A stretch of 20,749 nucleotides of DNA from a virus. Position numbers and translations under genes: made by a program. A model generated the notes under the pieces. It worked only from the letters and a program-made list of their open reading frames with translations. It did not search any database and was not told the origin of the DNA. Within the stretch, counting starts at the first letter, position 1. Every line of letters begins with the position of its first letter. The stretch spans positions 1 through 20,749 of the IMG/VR virus record IMGVR_UViG_3300017951_000174. One strand, given 5' to 3'. This document shows, one piece after another, positions 19,866 through 20,749 of this stretch.

Positions 19866-20081
19866 ACCGCCTGTTTCGGTATTCTCCAGGATCTCCTGCT
19901 CAGTTGAGTAGATTTGCTTACGACCAGTCTTCAAGTCCCAGGCTTGTTGAACAACAGGGAGAAGCCATACATCGTGGTTAGTCGAGCACGCCTGCCAGTT
20001 TACTGGCTGCAGACACGGGACGATTAACCCACTCCACACGGCTTGAAGCTGCAGCAGAAGTACGAGCAAGCTTTGCGACAT
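19863..20081 (-). CDS. Overlapping frame: separate small protein or shifted tail of the membrane protein
   Basis: This frame ends in a sequence that reads as real protein (DVWLLPVVQQAWDLKTGRK, then QIYSTEQEILENTETGG) beyond the stop of the membrane protein gene, without a start codon of its own in that part. Opening at the ATG at 20081 gives 72 residues with a hydrophobic N-terminus (MSQSLLVLLLQLQAVW), overlapping the neighbour by 104 bases. An embedded spanin-like gene or a frameshift in the neighbour are the two explanations. I cannot decide from the sequence. Confidence 0.4.
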   Translation of the reverse strand: MSQSLLVLLLQLQAVWSGLIVPCLQPVNWQACSTNHDVWLLPVVQQAWDLKTGRKQIYSTEQEILENTETGG

Positions 20082-20289
20082 GAGGAGCAAGGACGACGAC
20101 ATTGACGGTCGAGAAGAACACGCTCAGGGCAATCATGTCCCAGGCGCGATGCTTCAGGGCAAACGGGACGATGAGGATTTGTCCGACGAGGTTGAGGCCG
20201 GCACCAACGGCCACCAGGCCAGAGACCAGGGAGATGTAGCTGATTGGCGCAAGAGCTGACGCAGCCAGGCGGCAACGGTTTGGAGACAT
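19978..20289 (-). CDS. Small membrane protein
   Basis: A 103-residue protein with two or three hydrophobic segments (LVSGLVAVGAGLNLVGQILI and MIALSVFFSTVNVVVLAP) and a basic, Ala/Ser-rich C-terminus. A -10 lies 29 bases before the ATG at 20289, matching the spacing elsewhere. No family is recognised; holin-like topology is possible but the gene is far from the endolysin. Confidence 0.65.
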   Translation of the reverse strand: MSPNRCRLAASALAPISYISLVSGLVAVGAGLNLVGQILIVPFALKHRAWDMIALSVFFSTVNVVVLAPHVAKLARTSAAASSRVEWVNRPVSAASKLAGVLD

Positions 20290-20318
20290 CGAGGGGGTTC
20301 AGAATTAGCCATGAACCC

Positions 20319-20324
20319 AGTCTA
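20319..20324 (-). promoter_or_regulatory. -10 TAGACT before the 20289 membrane protein
   Basis: GGTGTAGACTGGG lies 29 bases before the ATG. TGGCGC, one base different from the TTGCGC seen at 17241-17246, is 17 bp upstream in the weak terminator hairpin. Confidence 0.45.
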
Positions 20325-20335
20325 CACCTTGAATG

Positions 20336-20357
20336 AAAAACGCGCCACAGTTCGCAC
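20336..20357 (-). terminator. Weak hairpin with T-run
   Basis: GTGCG and CGCG can pair with wobbles, followed by five Ts on the minus strand, 10 bases after the stop of the gene at 20368. The stem is poor, so this is tentative, but its place between a stop and a -10 fits the pattern at 17229 and 18541. Confidence 0.3.
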
Positions 20358-20367
20358 CATGAAGGAA

Positions 20368-20655
20368 TTATAGCGATTTTTTCATGCGCTGCTCCCTGAG
20401 CCTGGCATTCTCCCTGGATTTCTTCCAGCGCTTGTAGTCCTCAGGGTTGTCCTTGACCCAGTGGTACCGATACAGCTCCAGCTTCCACCTGGGGCCAAGT
20501 ACGCCGCCGAGCATCTTCCAGGCCTTGATCGCCTTGTCCTCGTACCAGAGAAAATACCTACCCAGAGCCTTGCCATGCTCCTCGTAGTCCTTCCGCAGCT
20601 TGGGGCACTGCGTGAAGCCTGGAGGTGGTGTGAATCGCCTTTTCCGTCCAGCCAT
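20368..20655 (-). CDS. Hypothetical basic 95-residue protein
   Basis: MAGRKRRFTPPPGFTQ begins a basic protein rich in Trp, Tyr and Lys (YFLWYEDKAIKAWKM, ELYRYHWVKDNPEDYKRW) and ending in a charged helix (ENARLREQRMKKSL). The start at 20655 is preferred because the 94 bases before it are AT-rich, unlike coding sequence, with AAGAGAAA as a possible ribosome binding site. No family recognised. Confidence 0.65.
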   Translation of the reverse strand: MAGRKRRFTPPPGFTQCPKLRKDYEEHGKALGRYFLWYEDKAIKAWKMLGGVLGPRWKLELYRYHWVKDNPEDYKRWKKSRENARLREQRMKKSL

Positions 20656-20664
20656 TTTGAGTGG

Positions 20665-20710
20665 GTTTCTCTTTCTTAGATAACTTCTTAAATTCTTATA
20701 TATAGATGTG
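20665..20710 (-). promoter_or_regulatory. AT-rich leader with TATATA before the 20655 gene
   Basis: The minus strand reads CTATATATAAG, then a run rich in A and T up to the AAGAGAAA before the ATG. It stands out from the GC-rich surroundings and differs from the TAGRCT family, so it may be a promoter of another class. Confidence 0.35.
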
Positions 20711-20749
20711 CCGTCAGCAGACATCGCGGAAACCGTCAGCAAAGGACGA

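Noticed and set aside
20367-20372. Consensus TATAAT at the end of the 20368 gene
   Set aside because: It overlaps the stop codon by chance composition, lacks a -35, and precedes a possible terminator.

Overview
This window is a block of a tailed-phage genome. All genes I can support lie on the minus strand, packed tightly with many ATGA overlaps, so transcription runs from high to low coordinates. Terminase, endolysin, SSB, RusA, an annealase, a RecE-like nuclease, a DnaG primase and two sigma-70-family proteins mark it as phage. Adenosylcobalamin-type (class II) ribonucleotide reductase, ThyX, a glutaredoxin and a group-2-like sigma factor fit a phage of an aquatic bacterium, quite possibly a cyanobacterium. 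The host is an inference; there are no photosynthesis genes, tRNAs or virion genes here to settle it.

Layout from high to low coordinates, in transcription order. (1) 20655-19863: small basic and membrane proteins. (2) 19859-19352: about 500 bases with no convincing gene but a chain of small hairpins, possibly a structured RNA. (3) 19314-17293: Rad52/ERF-like annealing protein, sigma-70-like factor, SSB. (4) 17192-15175: small hypothetical genes and a DUF3310-type protein. (5) 15194-13679: RusA resolvase, RecE-like PD-(D/E)XK nuclease with an inserted HeH/SAP-like helical segment, small membrane protein. (6) 13637-12147: thyX split by a mini-intein, then a small gene that appears frameshifted. 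(7) 12079-9884: terminase small and large subunits. (8) 9858-6252: divergent sigma factor without a visible region 4, DnaG primase, metallophosphoesterase. (9) 6252-3685: small genes including an AP2-like protein, a glutaredoxin, a signal-peptide endolysin, and tiny basic or Cys-rich proteins. (10) 3551-1: class II ribonucleotide reductase nrdJ, running off the window and split by a large intein.

The genes fit together as a takeover set: dNTP supply (nrdJ, glutaredoxin, thyX), replication and recombination (primase, SSB, annealase, nuclease, RusA), transcription control (two sigma factors), packaging and lysis.

The most interesting signal is between the genes. About twenty -10-like elements, most of the form TGnTAGRCT or TGnTATACT, recur on the minus strand, usually 20-35 bases before a start codon. 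In three places the stop codon TAG of one gene is the first half of the -10 for the next. At several operon borders a terminator is followed within about ten bases by such a -10, and in two of these a TTGCG -35-like hexamer sits in the terminator loop at exactly 17 bp spacing. Together with two phage sigma factors, this looks like a compact phage-wide promoter system. Both dNTP-synthesis enzymes carry inteins at conserved sites, which is the second notable feature.
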